A stretch of DNA of 64,000 nucleotides from Fen-1258 sp964449775 (GCA_964449775.1 CAYVBQ010000012.1:36269-100268); one strand, 5' to 3'. Positions 45,648 through 53,597 are shown, numbered from the stretch's first letter. The notes: a model not told the origin generated them from the sequence alone. Made by a program: numbers and translations.

Positions 45648-47669
45648 TCAGTTTGCACCCACATTAATTTTCTTAGTTGAAGGTTCGCATTTAACTGTGC
45701 AAACGGAACCGGGAATAAAATTTGACCCCGATTCCAGACTTTGCCAAACTACTTTGCCTGTACCGGAAATCTCGCACCTCAAGCCAAGTTCCGTCAATTG
45801 AGCGATTGCATCTCTCATAGATTGATTCATCAGATTTGGCATCAATGATGTATTCTTATTATAAAACTTTCTTGTTGAAATATTTGAGAGTGATTTATCA
45901 GCGACGTTCGCGAAAGATGTTGTGCTTGATTTTGGCGCTACTTTAATATCAGCGATAAGCTGATCTATCAAATTTTGTTTTCGCTCAATATTCTTTCTGT
46001 TAGGAACAAGATTCAGATCCGTCTCTACCATTCTTCTCGCTACCTCGTGAAATACAGGTGCAGCAACCAATCCTCCATACTCTCCAACTTTGGGTGAGTT
46101 AATTAGAATCAAACAAACAACTGTTGGATTATCTGCCGGGAAAAATCCAACGAATGAGGAATTATGATGTTTGCTGGAATAGGATTTATTTACAAGCTGC
46201 TGCGAAGTTCCGGTCTTTCCGCCCACCAATACATTAGGAAGTTGTGCTGCGGTACCTGTTCCCTTTTCAACGACTCCAATCATCATATTTTTTATTCTCT
46301 CAGCAGTAGATTCGCTTATGACTTTTCTGATTTTTCTTGGTTGGGTCACTTCCAAATCTTTACCTGTTGGATCCGTAATTTTCTTCACAATGAACGGCTG
46401 GATAAGATTTCCGCCATTGATCAAAGCGCTATAGGCAGTGATTAGTTGTAAAGGAGTCATAGCGAGCTCATAGCCGAATGACATAAATGGTTTTGTCAAG
46501 CTGGAAAAAGTACCTGGCTTTTTTAAATAACCGGAAGCTTCACCAGGAAGATCAACCTGAGTTGAATTACTGAAACCGAAATCGCGTAAATATTTATAGA
46601 GAACATCGTCTGCTATTCTGCTGGATAACTTAGCCATTCCAACATTGCTTGATTGTTCCAATACACCGCTCACAGTTAATTTTTCATGCGGGTGCGTATC
46701 CAGTATTGGAATATTTTTAATAAAATATTTTCCATTTTCAGTATCGATCACTTCATTTTCAGTTGTGAGATTTTGATCAAGAAGAATTGAAAGTGTTATT
46801 GACTTCATCGTGGAACCGGGTTCGAATGTATCTGTAATCGCTCTATTTCTTCTCGCATCGGCAGTGGATAATTCATAGTTAGCCGGTTCGAAATCCGGTG
46901 AATTTGCCAGGGAATAGATTTCACCTGTGTTGGGATTCATAATTATTCCGATGGCAGATTCACCGCCATATTTCCGTAATCCCGCAGCTAATTCTTCTTC
47001 AAGAATTTTTTGATAAGTTTTATTTATTGTCAGAAAAATTTGATTTCCCGGAATAGCTGCATTCGATACATTTTCATCAACTGAAATTATCCTTCCAATA
47101 ACATCTCTCTCAATGCCGTAATAACCATCCGCTCCTATCAATTTTTGTTGATATGTCTTCTCAATTCCCTCTACGCCAATCATATCGCGATTCACAAAAC
47201 CCAGAACGTGAGATGCCAAGTTTCCGTAAGGATATATTCTGGAGAAATCTTCTTGATGATAAAGACCTTCGACCACAATTTTTTTTAACGCAAGAGCAGT
47301 TTCCATGGGGACTTTCTTTTCAAGACAAACATTGCCAGATCCATCATCAATAATTTTTTTATAGAACTCTTTCGGCTTGCTAAATACTTTTGAAAAGGCT
47401 GTTATGATAGAATCTGTTCTCTTTGAATTCATCATTCTTGTGTCAACAAAAAATGAAACATTATCGGATGTAAAACTGAGTACTTCACCGTTAGCATCCT
47501 TAATTATTCCGCGTTCGGCTTTTACCCTCAGCGGTTTATTTTGTTGACGTTCGGCAACAAGCGAGTAATACTCGTGCTTTGCAATCTGTATTGTGAAAAG
47601 TTTTGCAATAAGCACAACAAAAATTATCAACAGAAAGCCGGTTAATATTAGTGCGCGTTTATTATTCAT
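45648..47669 (-). CDS. ftsI: Septal peptidoglycan transpeptidase (PBP2/FtsI) with PASTA domain
   Basis: Class B penicillin-binding protein that cross-links septal peptidoglycan with FtsW. The 673 residues have an N-terminal anchor (ALILTGFLLIIFVVLIAKLF), a dimerisation domain (RGIIKDANGEVLS), and the transpeptidase triad: Ser in EPGSTMKS, SSN in EQSSNVGMAKL and KTG in VGGKTGTSQQ. A C-terminal PASTA domain follows (LMPNLMNQSMRDAIAQLTEL). Eight-base overlap with ftsL. Confidence 0.96.
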   Translation of the reverse strand: MNNKRALILTGFLLIIFVVLIAKLFTIQIAKHEYYSLVAERQQNKPLRVKAERGIIKDANGEVLSFTSDNVSFFVDTRMMNSKRTDSIITAFSKVFSKPKEFYKKIIDDGSGNVCLEKKVPMETALALKKIVVEGLYHQEDFSRIYPYGNLASHVLGFVNRDMIGVEGIEKTYQQKLIGADGYYGIERDVIGRIISVDENVSNAAIPGNQIFLTINKTYQKILEEELAAGLRKYGGESAIGIIMNPNTGEIYSLANSPDFEPANYELSTADARRNRAITDTFEPGSTMKSITLSILLDQNLTTENEVIDTENGKYFIKNIPILDTHPHEKLTVSGVLEQSSNVGMAKLSSRIADDVLYKYLRDFGFSNSTQVDLPGEASGYLKKPGTFSSLTKPFMSFGYELAMTPLQLITAYSALINGGNLIQPFIVKKITDPTGKDLEVTQPRKIRKVISESTAERIKNMMIGVVEKGTGTAAQLPNVLVGGKTGTSQQLVNKSYSSKHHNSSFVGFFPADNPTVVCLILINSPKVGEYGGLVAAPVFHEVARRMVETDLNLVPNRKNIERKQNLIDQLIADIKVAPKSSTTSFANVADKSLSNISTRKFYNKNTSLMPNLMNQSMRDAIAQLTELGLRCEISGTGKVVWQSLESGSNFIPGSVCTVKCEPSTKKINVGAN

Positions 47670-47982
47670 ACTTTACTTTCAACAATTTTTCCATTTGCAC
47701 TATTTGATCTTTTGAAACAGAAATTATTTCCAAATTTTCTTCCGGTCTAATTAAACCTAGTGAGTCTTGTGCCATTTTAACAATTCTCTCTTCAGCGGTA
47801 AGTTTTTGGATTTCAACCAATTTTGCTTCGATTCTGTTTAGTCTTTCATTCAACATGTCATGTTTCATTATTTTTTCACGCGTGATTCTTTTTATTTCCG
47901 ACCTAAAAACCACATAAGATAGAAGAACCAGAGAAATTGAAGCGACAATTACAATAAAATTTTTTAGAGACGACCCTTTCAT
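47662..47982 (-). CDS. ftsL: FtsL-like divisome protein
   Basis: A 106-residue bitopic protein: one helix near residues 8-26 (FIVIVASISLVLLSYVVF), then a predicted coiled coil (HDMLNERLNRIEAKLVEIQKL) and AQDSLGLIRPEE, matching the FtsL/DivIC pattern. The position between rsmH and ftsI is the standard ftsL slot, which is the main basis of the assignment. Confidence 0.85.
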   Translation of the reverse strand: MKGSSLKNFIVIVASISLVLLSYVVFRSEIKRITREKIMKHDMLNERLNRIEAKLVEIQKLTAEERIVKMAQDSLGLIRPEENLEIISVSKDQIVQMEKLLKVKYE

Positions 47983-47985
47983 TGT

Positions 47986-48903
47986 TCAAACTCTTTCGGC
48001 AACACGCATTTTAGCGCTTCTTGCCCGGCGGTTTCTTTCTATCTCAGTATCTTCAGGAACGATCGGTCTACGTGTTATTAATTTTAACCGCTGCTTCTTT
48101 CCGCAAATGCAAATGGGCATTCCCGGAGGGCAAATACAGCTCAGACTTTCATACTTAATTTTTTCTTTTACAATTCTGTCTTCAAGAGAATGATAACTCA
48201 GTATTACAATTCTTCCTCCCGGCTTCAGAAGGGAAAAGGATTTATCTAAAAAAGTTTTCAACTCTTCAAGTTCATTATTTACAAAAATTCGCAAAGCTTG
48301 AAACACACGTGATAATGATTTGTTTAAGAAACGAACCGGCGTAACTTGTTCTATAATTTTTTTCAACTGGAAAGTGCGTGAAAATTTTTCATTCAGTCTG
48401 AATTCAATAATTTTTTTTGCTATGAGGCGCGAGTTCTTTTCTTCGCCGTATTCAAATAAAATTTTAGCAATCTCTTCTTGTGAAAATTTATTCAGTAAAT
48501 CCGATGCAGAGATTCCTTCCGCTTTATTCATCCTGAGATCAAGAACTGCGTCCTCTCGGAATGTAAATCCCGATTCAACTGTATCTAACTGAAAAGAGGA
48601 TACTCCTAAATCTGCAAAGATGCCGTCAAATTGGTCAATGAACTCAATCTTGGAAATCGAATCAATGTTTGTAAATCCGGTGTGGTAAATCGAAAATCGT
48701 TTGTCGTCTGAAAATTTATCTCTACAATATTCAAATGCCGATTGATCCTTGTCTGTTGCAATCAGTTTTCCTTTATCGTCTAATCTGTTTAATATTTCAA
48801 ATGAGTGTCCTCCAAATCCCGCTGTACCATCAAAGTAAATCCCCCTTTTTTCCGTAACCAGAAAATCAATACTCTCTTTCAAGAGAACCGGTTCGTGACT
48901 CAT
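47986..48903 (-). CDS. rsmH: 16S rRNA (cytosine-1402-N4)-methyltransferase
   Basis: Methylates C1402 of 16S rRNA in the P site region. The 305 residues show HEPVLLKESIDFL, YFDGTAGFGGHSFEIL (SAM site), DGIFADLGVSSFQLD, RVFQALRIFVNNEL and a C-terminal zinc-like cluster CICPPGMPICICG, ending in NRRARSAKMRVAERV, all family-typical. ATGA overlap with mraZ. Confidence 0.97.
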   Translation of the reverse strand: MSHEPVLLKESIDFLVTEKRGIYFDGTAGFGGHSFEILNRLDDKGKLIATDKDQSAFEYCRDKFSDDKRFSIYHTGFTNIDSISKIEFIDQFDGIFADLGVSSFQLDTVESGFTFREDAVLDLRMNKAEGISASDLLNKFSQEEIAKILFEYGEEKNSRLIAKKIIEFRLNEKFSRTFQLKKIIEQVTPVRFLNKSLSRVFQALRIFVNNELEELKTFLDKSFSLLKPGGRIVILSYHSLEDRIVKEKIKYESLSCICPPGMPICICGKKQRLKLITRRPIVPEDTEIERNRRARSAKMRVAERV

Positions 48904-49349
48904 TTCGGTTTTTTCTGCATTACTTGTTTTGCAATTTCAGCAAACGGTTTGGAGTTTTCTTTTTTATGTGATTCGTAAATTTCTGGATTCCAGATTTCGA
49001 TTTTCTTGTTCTGCCCTAGAACAAAAACTTCTCTCTCTATTCCGGCGAACTCTAAAAGGTTTTTTGGAACCAGCAATCGTGATTGAGAATCAAGTTTATA
49101 TTCTGCAGCTAATTCAAAAAGCATTCTTTTGAAAGCAGCTTCTTCAGGATCAAAATCATCAAGCTGATTCACCCGGGTTAGTACTTCTTCCCGCCAAAAA
49201 TCTTGAGGGTATATATCAATGCACTGAACGATTCCACGCGTCATTACAAAAGTTTCGTTCGCGGATTCATTGACATACTTTTTAAATATGGAAGGGATAC
49301 TAATTCTTCCTTTTGCATCAACAGAGTATTTAAAGCTACCTATAAACAT
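48900..49349 (-). CDS. mraZ: Transcriptional regulator MraZ
   Basis: First gene of the dcw cluster. The 149-residue protein has two AbrB-like SpoVT domains, each with its conserved block: YSVDAKGRISIPSIFKKY and YKLDSQSRLLVPKNLLEFAG. MraZ is known to bind repeats in its own promoter and repress the cluster. Just upstream the minus strand reads AAAGTGG, resembling known MraZ boxes, about eight bases before the ATG. Confidence 0.96.
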   Translation of the reverse strand: MFIGSFKYSVDAKGRISIPSIFKKYVNESANETFVMTRGIVQCIDIYPQDFWREEVLTRVNQLDDFDPEEAAFKRMLFELAAEYKLDSQSRLLVPKNLLEFAGIEREVFVLGQNKKIEIWNPEIYESHKKENSKPFAEIAKQVMQKKPK

Positions 49350-49396
49350 TGTCTATCCACTTTATGGGGAAATTAAACACTATCACCCACCCAGAT

Positions 49397-49428
49397 GCAA
49401 AATAACTGATTTTATATGGGATTGTCAA
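49397..49428 (-). promoter_or_regulatory. Candidate promoter of the dcw cluster
   Basis: On the minus strand TTGACA (49428-49423), an 18-base spacer and TATTTT (49404-49399) lie about 50 bases before mraZ. TATTTTGC is also close to the Bacteroidota -7 consensus TAnnTTTG. GGGTGGGTG between this and the ATG, plus AAAGTGG beside it, could be MraZ-binding sites. Confidence 0.5.
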
Positions 49429-49961
49429 GGTTTTTTTACTTGTGAAGTAGAGAAAAATCAAGAAAGACGTGTGAGATCACATCAGTAGGGTTTAACTAAA
49501 TAGGATTCTTAGAAAGAAGTAAAACGTGAACAATATCTAACAAGAGGTATTTCATCGGCTAAATTTATGCTGGTATATTTTCTTTTGTAACAGTAATTGA
49601 AAATAGTTTTGATCCTTTCGAAAATATTTTAGATGAATAAATAGCTGCCCCGCTTGCGAATAATAAAATAAAGAAATGAATCAAAGAGCTTTTTATAGTG
49701 AGTTTTTAGCCGTAAGAAATGTGATTATGAGGTGGGCAGTTGATTAATACTGCGTCTTTGCGAAAATAAATTTTTAGACCATAAATAGTGAGTTATAAGC
49801 TATTCTACCGTAACAAATTACTGTTAGTTCGCAACCGTATTAATAAAGAACTTCGAGAATCGATTTTCGAAAAGATCACAACAGGTAGTAAGTAATTTGT
49901 ACTAAAGCAGTTAGAAAATTTTGACAAGTGCGAGTAATTATAAGTTGTTTTATTTGAGGGA
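49429..49961. other. Gene-free AT-rich spacer
   Basis: More than 500 bases upstream of the dcw promoter region have stops in all frames and no recognisable gene, RNA or large repeat. The stretch borders the repeat-bracketed accessory strip. Confidence 0.6.
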
Positions 49962-49996
49962 TTTCCTATAATATACGTTATAAGAAGTCATGCTGC
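49962..49996. repeat. 35-bp near-palindromic repeat, copy 1
   Basis: The core CTATAATATACGTTATAAG is followed by AAGTCATGCTGC. This copy is identical over 35 bases to copy 2 at 50985. It lies beyond the terminator hairpin of the T9SS-sorted gene. Confidence 0.9.
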
Positions 49997-50000
49997 AAAA

Positions 50001-50036
50001 GAAGCCCTATCTGGAAAAATCCAAGATTAGGGCTTC
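50001..50036 (-). terminator. Strong hairpin downstream of the T9SS-sorted gene
   Basis: GAAGCCCTA pairs with TAGGGCTTC, extended by TCTGGA against TCCAAGA, around a four-base loop. On the minus strand it is followed by TTTTGC, resembling a rho-independent terminator. Confidence 0.65.
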
Positions 50037-50087
50037 ACAATATTATTTCTTCCATAAAGGAAAAAAATTTTTTAAAAAAGAACAAAT

Positions 50088-50961
50088 TTATTTTATCAAC
50101 ATCGTTTTTTTAGTCAGGTTGACGTTTTGACCTGACAAGCGGTAGATGTAGAGACCGCTTGGGAGATTGCTGGCATTGAATTGAACCTCATGATCTCCGG
50201 TAATTTTGTACTCGTTTACAAGTGTTGCCACTTCTCTACCAAGTAAATCGTAAACTTTTACACTGACTTGGCTGGAAGTCGGGACAGAAAATTTAATTAT
50301 AGTTACCGGGTTGAATGGGTTGGGGTAATTTTGGAACAGAATAAATTCTTTTGGGATTTGTTCTAGTTCGGGGACACCTGTGATGTCGAAATTATCATAA
50401 ATGACAACATTCCCTAGTGAATCAATTCCACAGAGATTATCAATAGATATTGATATACTGATATAACCAATTTTCTTAGAAACTCCCCAGAATACAAAAT
50501 TAAGTTGAGAAAAAGTTGGTAGTCTCCCAATTATTTTTTCTGTTGGGAATCTTGCCTTTTTCCATCCATCTACAACTGGATTTTCCATTCTTTCAGTCAT
50601 GCTTATATTGGAAACATAAGTATAATTGTCAAGAACATCAAGCCCAATTTGTACAATTGTAACGTCTCCGATTAATTCGGATATTTTGTAGTCAAATCCA
50701 AAATATTTTGGGGTTTTTTTTTCCAGCAGGAATTATGTTAGAGAAATTTTTTCTATAATTAGTTATTTGATCAAATTCTCCTCCCATATCATAAGTGATG
50801 CCACTAGTTTTGAATGTTTGGTAACCATTCTCTAATCTAGAGAATGTATTATTGACATCATAAGTTTGAGGTGGCATAAGCTCCCAACCGTTGACTTGGG
50901 CTATTAATCCAACGGGGGACAATAGAATAAATAGAAACAATATTTTAATGAGTGCTTTCAT
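50088..50961 (-). pseudogene. Type IX secretion-sorted protein, frameshifted at an A9 run
   Basis: The N-terminal part (50692-50961) has a signal peptide (MKALIKILFLFILLSPVGLIAQ) and a good GAGGAGGTG ribosome site. At the homopolymer 50714-50722 (A9 on the minus strand) the frame is lost; dropping one A gives continuous coding through GDVTIVQIGLDVLDNYTYV into the C-terminal part. That part ends in a Por sorting domain (FILFQNYPNPFNPVTIIKFS, VYDLLGREVATLVNE, LPSGLYIYRLSG, KKTMLIK). The intact product would be about 290 residues, secreted by the T9SS. No family is recognised for the central part. A disabled gene, phase-variable slippage or a sequencing error are all possible. Confidence 0.8.
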
Positions 50962-50984
50962 AAAGCACCTCCTCTAATATTTAC

Positions 50985-51019
50985 TTTCCTATAATATACG
51001 TTATAAGAAGTCATGCTGC
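50985..51019. repeat. 35-bp near-palindromic repeat, copy 2
   Basis: Identical over 35 bases to copy 1. It lies 24 bases before the start of the T9SS-sorted gene and could supply TATA-rich promoter sequence for it. On its right is an imperfect hairpin (CGCAACCGACC with GGTCAGGTTGATTGCG, 51027-51067). Confidence 0.9.
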
Positions 51020-51077
51020 CCAATAACCGCAACCGACCGCATCGAAGAGGTGGTCAGGTTGATTGCGTTTGTAAGTG

Positions 51078-51362
51078 TTAGTAAGCTTCTTTTCTGTGGC
51101 TAAACGAATGTAAAATTATTTCTTGGTCAAAGATATCATATCGCAAGCTATAATTACCTCTTCTGATACGCCACTGTCCTTCGCCCTTTGCCACATTAGT
51201 GAGTTTTTTAATATCGTGTTGTTTGCCGATATTATAAGGGTCTAAACGCAAAACCTCCACCAACTTTATAAATTGCTCTTGTAACTCACGATCGCGTCTC
51301 GTTAAAGCCCGAAATCCTCGTTCAAAAGTAGGGGTGGTTTTCAATACAAACGAAGAAGACAT
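51078..51362 (-). CDS. RelE/StbE-type toxin (mRNA interferase family)
   Basis: A 94-residue ParE/RelE-fold protein: FVLKTTPTFERGFRALTRRD, LRLDPYNIGKQHDIKKLTN, GQWRIRRGNYSLRYDIFD and ILHSFSHRKEAY at the C-terminus, the usual active-site end of the RelE group. It is predicted to cleave mRNA at the ribosome and be neutralised by the antitoxin whose stop codon lies nine bases upstream. It is part of the repeat-bracketed module. Confidence 0.88.
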   Translation of the reverse strand: MSSSFVLKTTPTFERGFRALTRRDRELQEQFIKLVEVLRLDPYNIGKQHDIKKLTNVAKGEGQWRIRRGNYSLRYDIFDQEIILHSFSHRKEAY

Positions 51363-51371
51363 ATCAAGAAA

Positions 51372-51677
51372 CTATTTCTTTTTTGGTTTAGCAAGATCAC
51401 CTTTGAGCTCTGCCATAAATTCTTCTACCGGTCTAGCTTTACCGTTAAGATATTCTTCGTAACTCTGTTTTATTTGTTTTTTAAGCTTGGAATCTTGTGT
51501 GTCCAGATAATCCTCAAAGTCATCAATATTCATTAAAGCAGCTATAGGAATACCGTCTTTCTCCAGAATAAACGTTTCATTGTTTATATGAACTCTACGC
51601 ACAACCTTTCCAAGAGTGTTTCGAGCTTCGGTAAGAGGCAAGCGATGAACAGTAGATTTATTTTTTGTTACTGGCAT
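51372..51677 (-). CDS. Phd/YefM-type antitoxin
   Basis: A 101-residue antitoxin: VHRLPLTEARNTLGKVVRRV is the DNA-binding Phd/YefM N-terminus, followed by ETFILEKDGIPIAALMNIDDFEDYL and a basic C-terminal tail that should wrap the toxin. The ATG at 51677 has GGAG six bases upstream; the longer frame would begin with the GTG of that same ribosome site at 51689, so 51677 is preferred. It is expected to bind the palindrome upstream and autorepress. Confidence 0.88.
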   Translation of the reverse strand: MPVTKNKSTVHRLPLTEARNTLGKVVRRVHINNETFILEKDGIPIAALMNIDDFEDYLDTQDSKLKKQIKQSYEEYLNGKARPVEEFMAELKGDLAKPKKK

Positions 51678-51696
51678 TAAAATCTCCACTAAGTAT

Positions 51697-51736
51697 ATTG
51701 TTTATCATTGTACAACTTTGTACAATGATAAACAAT
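51697..51736. promoter_or_regulatory. 40-bp perfect palindromic operator of the toxin-antitoxin operon
   Basis: ATTGTTTATCATTGTACAA (51697-51715) is perfectly inverted at 51718-51736 with a two-base centre. It covers the likely -10 box (TATCAT) and lies 20 bases before the antitoxin ATG, the expected place for Phd/YefM autorepression. Confidence 0.85.
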
Positions 51737-51753
51737 TGAAAATAGTTTGTCAA
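51725..51753 (-). promoter_or_regulatory. Sigma70-like promoter of the toxin-antitoxin operon
   Basis: TTGACA (51753-51748), a 17-base spacer and TATCAT (51730-51725) on the minus strand. The -10 is inside the palindromic operator, giving a simple steric repression layout. The box style is closer to the E. coli consensus than to the Bacteroidota one. Confidence 0.65.
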
Positions 51754-51804
51754 GAAAGTGTCAAAAACCAGAATATTCCCCAGGTTCAGGATCACATTAT
51801 TCCC

Positions 51805-51835
51805 TTTCTTATAATATACGTTATAAGAAGTCTGC
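51805..51835. repeat. 35-bp near-palindromic repeat, copy 3 (variant)
   Basis: TTCTTATAA and TTATAAGAA form a perfect 9-bp inverted repeat around TATACG. Compared with copies 1 and 2 it has one substitution and lacks four bases before the TGC end. A small hairpin (TGGCTT with AAGCCA, 51842-51876) lies to its right. Confidence 0.85.
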
Positions 51836-51969
51836 AAATTATGGCTTAACGACGAATCAAACCACCTTTGAAGCCATTAAAAAAGGACTTGTTCAAAAAT
51901 ATTCTTTGTTTTAAGTTATAGCAGCAATAAAAAAAAATCGAAGATGTATAAGTAAAATGTGGGATAGAG

Positions 51970-52045
51970 TGGAGCCACCTGGCGGAATCGGACCGCCGAC
52001 CTGCTCATTACGAATGAGCTGCTCTACCAGCTGAGCTAAGGTGGC
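51970..52045 (-). tRNA. tRNA-Thr (anticodon CGT)
   Basis: A 76-base cloverleaf with encoded CCA: acceptor GCCACCT/AGGTGGC, D-arm GCTCAGCTGGTAGAGC, anticodon arm GCTCA-TTCGTAA-TGAGC (anticodon CGT, reading ACG), variable AGGTC, T-arm GGCGG-TCCGATT-CCGCC. The T-loop reads TCC rather than the near-universal TTC at positions 54-56, which is odd. Every stem pairs fully. Confidence 0.93.
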
Positions 52046-52113
52046 TTATTAAGAGAAGATGGACAATGGTTGATGGATGATGGAAAATAATCTACATTAA
52101 TCATCATACATCA

Positions 52114-52129
52114 ATTCGCCGTGGCGAAT
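52114..52129. repeat. Short palindrome ATTCGCC-GT-GGCGAAT
   Basis: A 7-bp perfect inverted repeat between the small ribosomal-protein-like gene and tRNA-Thr. It could form a hairpin downstream of the small gene, but there is no T-run, so the terminator role is uncertain. Confidence 0.5.
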
Positions 52130-52140
52130 CAACCATTACA

Positions 52141-52236
52141 TTATCTCAATTTCTTTTTATGACGATTTTTTCTCAAGCGTTTTTTACGCTTGTGAGTAGC
52201 CATTTTGTGGCGTTTTCTTTTTCTACCGCAAGGCAT
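52141..52236 (-). CDS. AURKAIP1/COX24 (mS38-like) small basic protein
   Basis: A 31-residue, extremely basic protein beginning MPCGRKRKRHKMATHKRKKR and ending RKNRHKKKLR. It matches the AURKAIP1/COX24 domain family, whose mitochondrial member is ribosomal small-subunit protein mS38; Bacteroidota carry short homologues. A full AAGGAGG lies six bases before the ATG, an exceptionally strong ribosome site. It follows the TPR gene by 12 bases on the same strand and is likely cotranscribed with HU. The ribosomal role is inferred from the family. Confidence 0.85.
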   Translation of the reverse strand: MPCGRKRKRHKMATHKRKKRLRKNRHKKKLR

Positions 52237-52248
52237 TTACATCCTCCT

Positions 52249-53013
52249 TTAATGTGTTTTTATTAATTCTTTCGCTTTTTGCCCGATCTCGTTTGTCGGA
52301 TCTATTTCTATTGCCTTATTCCAATAACCAATCGCCTTTTCTGAATTCCCGGCGGTCATGTTCACAATACCAAGGTTTAAATTAGCTATCTGATGTTTTG
52401 GATTTATTTTTAGACCCTTCTCCATTGCGGAGATTGCATCATCATTCTTTCCTGTTTCGAAATAACAAACTCCCATATCAACCCAGACATCTGCTTCTTT
52501 CGGGAATTGTTTTAAGTACGCAATATATTTTTCAATTGCTTTTTCTTTAAACCCGGAATCATTCAACAAATGCGCTAGCTGTAATAGAGATTGATAATCT
52601 TTCGGATTCTGCTTGATCATTCCTTCAAGAGAATTGATCTGTTCGAGATTTTTGAGATCAACACCAGAATGAGGATTGTTAAGATCAGTTTGTTGAGATG
52701 GTAATGTTCTTGGCGTTGAGTTAAAGACACCTGAAGAATAAACAAGAATAGCTCCAATCAACACTAAAAATAAGATCAAATAAAATAACTTTGTCGATGA
52801 AATTAAATTTGATTTTTCTGGCTCCTGTTTCGAATTCTTATTCTTCCGACCATATATAGATTCGACTTTTGTCTTTGAAGTTTTAAAACTTTCGTTAGTT
52901 TTATCAATGGGGATTGTTGAGTTTATAGTTTTATTAATAATTGCAGCACCGCAACTTGGACATGATTTTTCTTCTTGATTTGTCTCTTCTCCACATACAG
53001 GACATCTTAACAT
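52249..53013 (-). CDS. Zinc-ribbon, single-TM, TPR-repeat protein
   Basis: A 254-residue protein: N-terminal zinc ribbon (CPVCGEETNQEEKSCPSCG), a polar linker, one helix around residues 73-92 (LFYLILFLVLIGAILVYSSG), then three or four TPR units (DYQSLLQLAHLLNDSGFKEK, DVWVDMGVCYFETGKNDDAI, HQIANLNLGIVNMTAGNSEK). The TPR part probably faces the periplasm and scaffolds a partner. AGGAG precedes the ATG. It is sandwiched between HU and the mS38-like gene. Confidence 0.82.
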   Translation of the reverse strand: MLRCPVCGEETNQEEKSCPSCGAAIINKTINSTIPIDKTNESFKTSKTKVESIYGRKNKNSKQEPEKSNLISSTKLFYLILFLVLIGAILVYSSGVFNSTPRTLPSQQTDLNNPHSGVDLKNLEQINSLEGMIKQNPKDYQSLLQLAHLLNDSGFKEKAIEKYIAYLKQFPKEADVWVDMGVCYFETGKNDDAISAMEKGLKINPKHQIANLNLGIVNMTAGNSEKAIGYWNKAIEIDPTNEIGQKAKELIKTH

Positions 53014-53022
53014 TTCATTCTC

Positions 53023-53340
53023 CTAATTCACTTCTTGATTTTCTTTAAGATCCAGCACTTTCATACCAGCATCAACAGCAGATTTAAAGTCTTTGGAAAA
53101 TTTGAACATAGGAACGTAATGTTCACCTACATAAACTTTCTCACCGGTTCTAGGGTTACGTGCATAACGTGCTTTTTTCTTTTTGACTCGATAACTTCCG
53201 AACCCGCGAATCTCGATACCCCTACCTTCACGTAAAGCACCGATAACAGTATTTAAAAAACCTTCAACAATTGCTTCAGTTTCTAACTTAGTTAAACCCG
53301 TTCCGAATGCAACTTTTTCGACAATATCTGCCTTAGTCAT
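53023..53340 (-). CDS. HU/IHF family DNA-binding protein
   Basis: A 105-residue nucleoid protein: MTKADIVEKVAFGTGLTK, then GRGIEIRGFGSYRVKKKKAR, the diagnostic GFG(S/T)F-like turn and the beta-arm ARNPRTGEKVYVGEH with the DNA-intercalating proline. It bends and packs DNA as a homo- or heterodimer. The C-terminus is slightly longer than in E. coli HU. First gene of a three-gene minus-strand unit. Confidence 0.94.
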   Translation of the reverse strand: MTKADIVEKVAFGTGLTKLETEAIVEGFLNTVIGALREGRGIEIRGFGSYRVKKKKARYARNPRTGEKVYVGEHYVPMFKFSKDFKSAVDAGMKVLDLKENQEVN

Positions 53341-53383
53341 CTCTAACCTCTAATTTTTAAGTGAGTTACAGATAAAAGTGGGT

Positions 53384-53414
53384 CAAAAAATATCAAAAAA
53401 CAGGGTAAAAACAA
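53384..53414 (-). promoter_or_regulatory. Candidate Bacteroidota-type promoter of the HU operon
   Basis: TTG (53414-53412), 19-base spacer, then TATTTTTTG (53392-53384) on the minus strand, close to the Bacteroidota consensus TTG-N19/20-TAnnTTTG with one additional T. It lies 44 bases upstream of the HU ATG. Confidence 0.5.
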
Positions 53415-53597
53415 ATTAATTAGAGAAGTTTCATTAAGTATAGTAGATCAAATTAATCTCAATAATTGAGTCTTGCCTCACTTCAAGACAGTCTTTGTGG
53501 TCTGAATAATAAAAAATGTGTGAAAATCTATTTTAATCAACATAATTCTGCTGGTACAGCATTTGATTTTCTAAACCAAATTAACGGAAAAAAAACA

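Noticed and set aside
49962..51835. Classical integron attC sites
   Set aside because: Only one GTTAAGC-like core (minus strand near 51844-51850) is seen, no paired RYYYAAC at the right distance, and no IntI gene is in the window; the repeats are described without using the integron name.
53466..53597. 44-residue N-terminal extension of paralogue A
   Set aside because: It needs a TTG start, has no similarity to the paired gene, and hides the N-terminal helix that both paralogues share at their ATG starts.
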